Shown here in pieces: positions 63,874 through 64,000 of a stretch of 64,000 nucleotides of DNA. The translations under genes were made by a program, and so were the position numbers. Location: positions 1-64,000 of the forward strand of contig NZ_APHW01000108.1 in NCBI RefSeq assembly GCF_002741985.1. Direction: 5' to 3'. Origin of the DNA: Vibrio rotiferianus CAIM 577 = LMG 21460. Its GTDB lineage: Bacteria > Pseudomonadota > Gammaproteobacteria > Enterobacterales > Vibrionaceae. Below the pieces are notes generated by a model. It searched no databases. It was not told the DNA's origin and saw only the letters and a program-made list of their open reading frames with translations. Position 1 is the first letter of the stretch; every line of letters starts with the position of its first letter.

Positions 63874-64000
63874 TAAGCGGATACTCCATGTATAGCCAAT
63901 TAACCTCAAACTATCTTAGCGCACAACGCTTGCTTTTAGATATAGCTCGATAATTATTGTTCAATTAATGGCAGGTTGGACAGGACGGTATATTCTTAAA

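Noticed and set aside
1..64000. CRISPR array or prophage
   Set aside because: No regularly spaced repeats and no phage structural or integrase genes were seen.

Overview
The window looks like Vibrio DNA, most likely from the Harveyi clade (parahaemolyticus/alginolyticus type). The basis is family-level recognition: a GH18 chitinase, a class I-like HMG-CoA reductase, RavA/ViaA, NirBDC, quinone-linked Dld, DUF2986, an IutA-type receptor and several Cache- or PAS-linked chemoreceptors, plus moderate GC and typical Vibrio tRNA genes. No database search was possible, so species and replicon are inference.

Layout. 1-0.24 kb: tail of an IS110-family transposase, cut by the window edge. 0.5-9.5 kb: a cystatin-like lipoprotein, a secreted chitinase, a small P-loop kinase, a plus-strand run (racemase-like protein, unknown, histidine phosphatase, lipocalin), an AraC regulator divergent from an MFS pump, and an aspartoacylase-like enzyme. 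9.5-20.4 kb: YfcC-type transporter, cytochrome c, threonine aldolase, Nudix hydrolase, the ravA-viaA pair, a tRNA-Cys/tRNA-Gly unit, a LysR regulator and D-lactate dehydrogenase. 20.5-27 kb: a tRNA-Leu/tRNA-Cys unit, alpha-amylase, a PspB-like peptide, a lipase, a chemoreceptor and a CHAD protein.

27.8-38.1 kb is the accessory core. Two metzincin proteases and two DUF11-type Cys-containing secreted proteins form two convergent pairs arranged as mirror images (protease> <DUF11 ... DUF11> <protease). Between the pairs lie a second copy of the tRNA-Leu/tRNA-Cys unit, a decayed tRNA-Leu-like remnant, a large SGNH/CitC-type fusion gene, a duplicated tRNA-Cys flank from which the tRNA has been deleted, and another tRNA-Cys. 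Both DUF11 genes have a sigma-54-type -24/-12 element with exact GG-N10-GC spacing and an upstream palindrome. This is the best candidate for an undescribed system: a sigma-54-controlled secreted surface protein paired with a secreted metalloprotease.

38.6-64 kb: a PAS chemoreceptor, the nitrite reduction operon nirB-nirD-nirC-cobA (FNR-like box upstream; cobA carries a one-base frameshift), DUF4174 and NYN proteins, a Dcu transporter, a Cache chemoreceptor, a Fur-regulated pair (siderophore ferric reductase and IutA-type receptor), small housekeeping genes, an MFS transporter, trxC, a FabH paralogue, a DUF1800/DUF1501 pair, HMG-CoA reductase, a 38-codon unannotated gene and an AraC regulator.

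Two single-base losses of a C, in the first tRNA-Cys and in cobA, are either real lesions or assembly errors and should be checked in reads.
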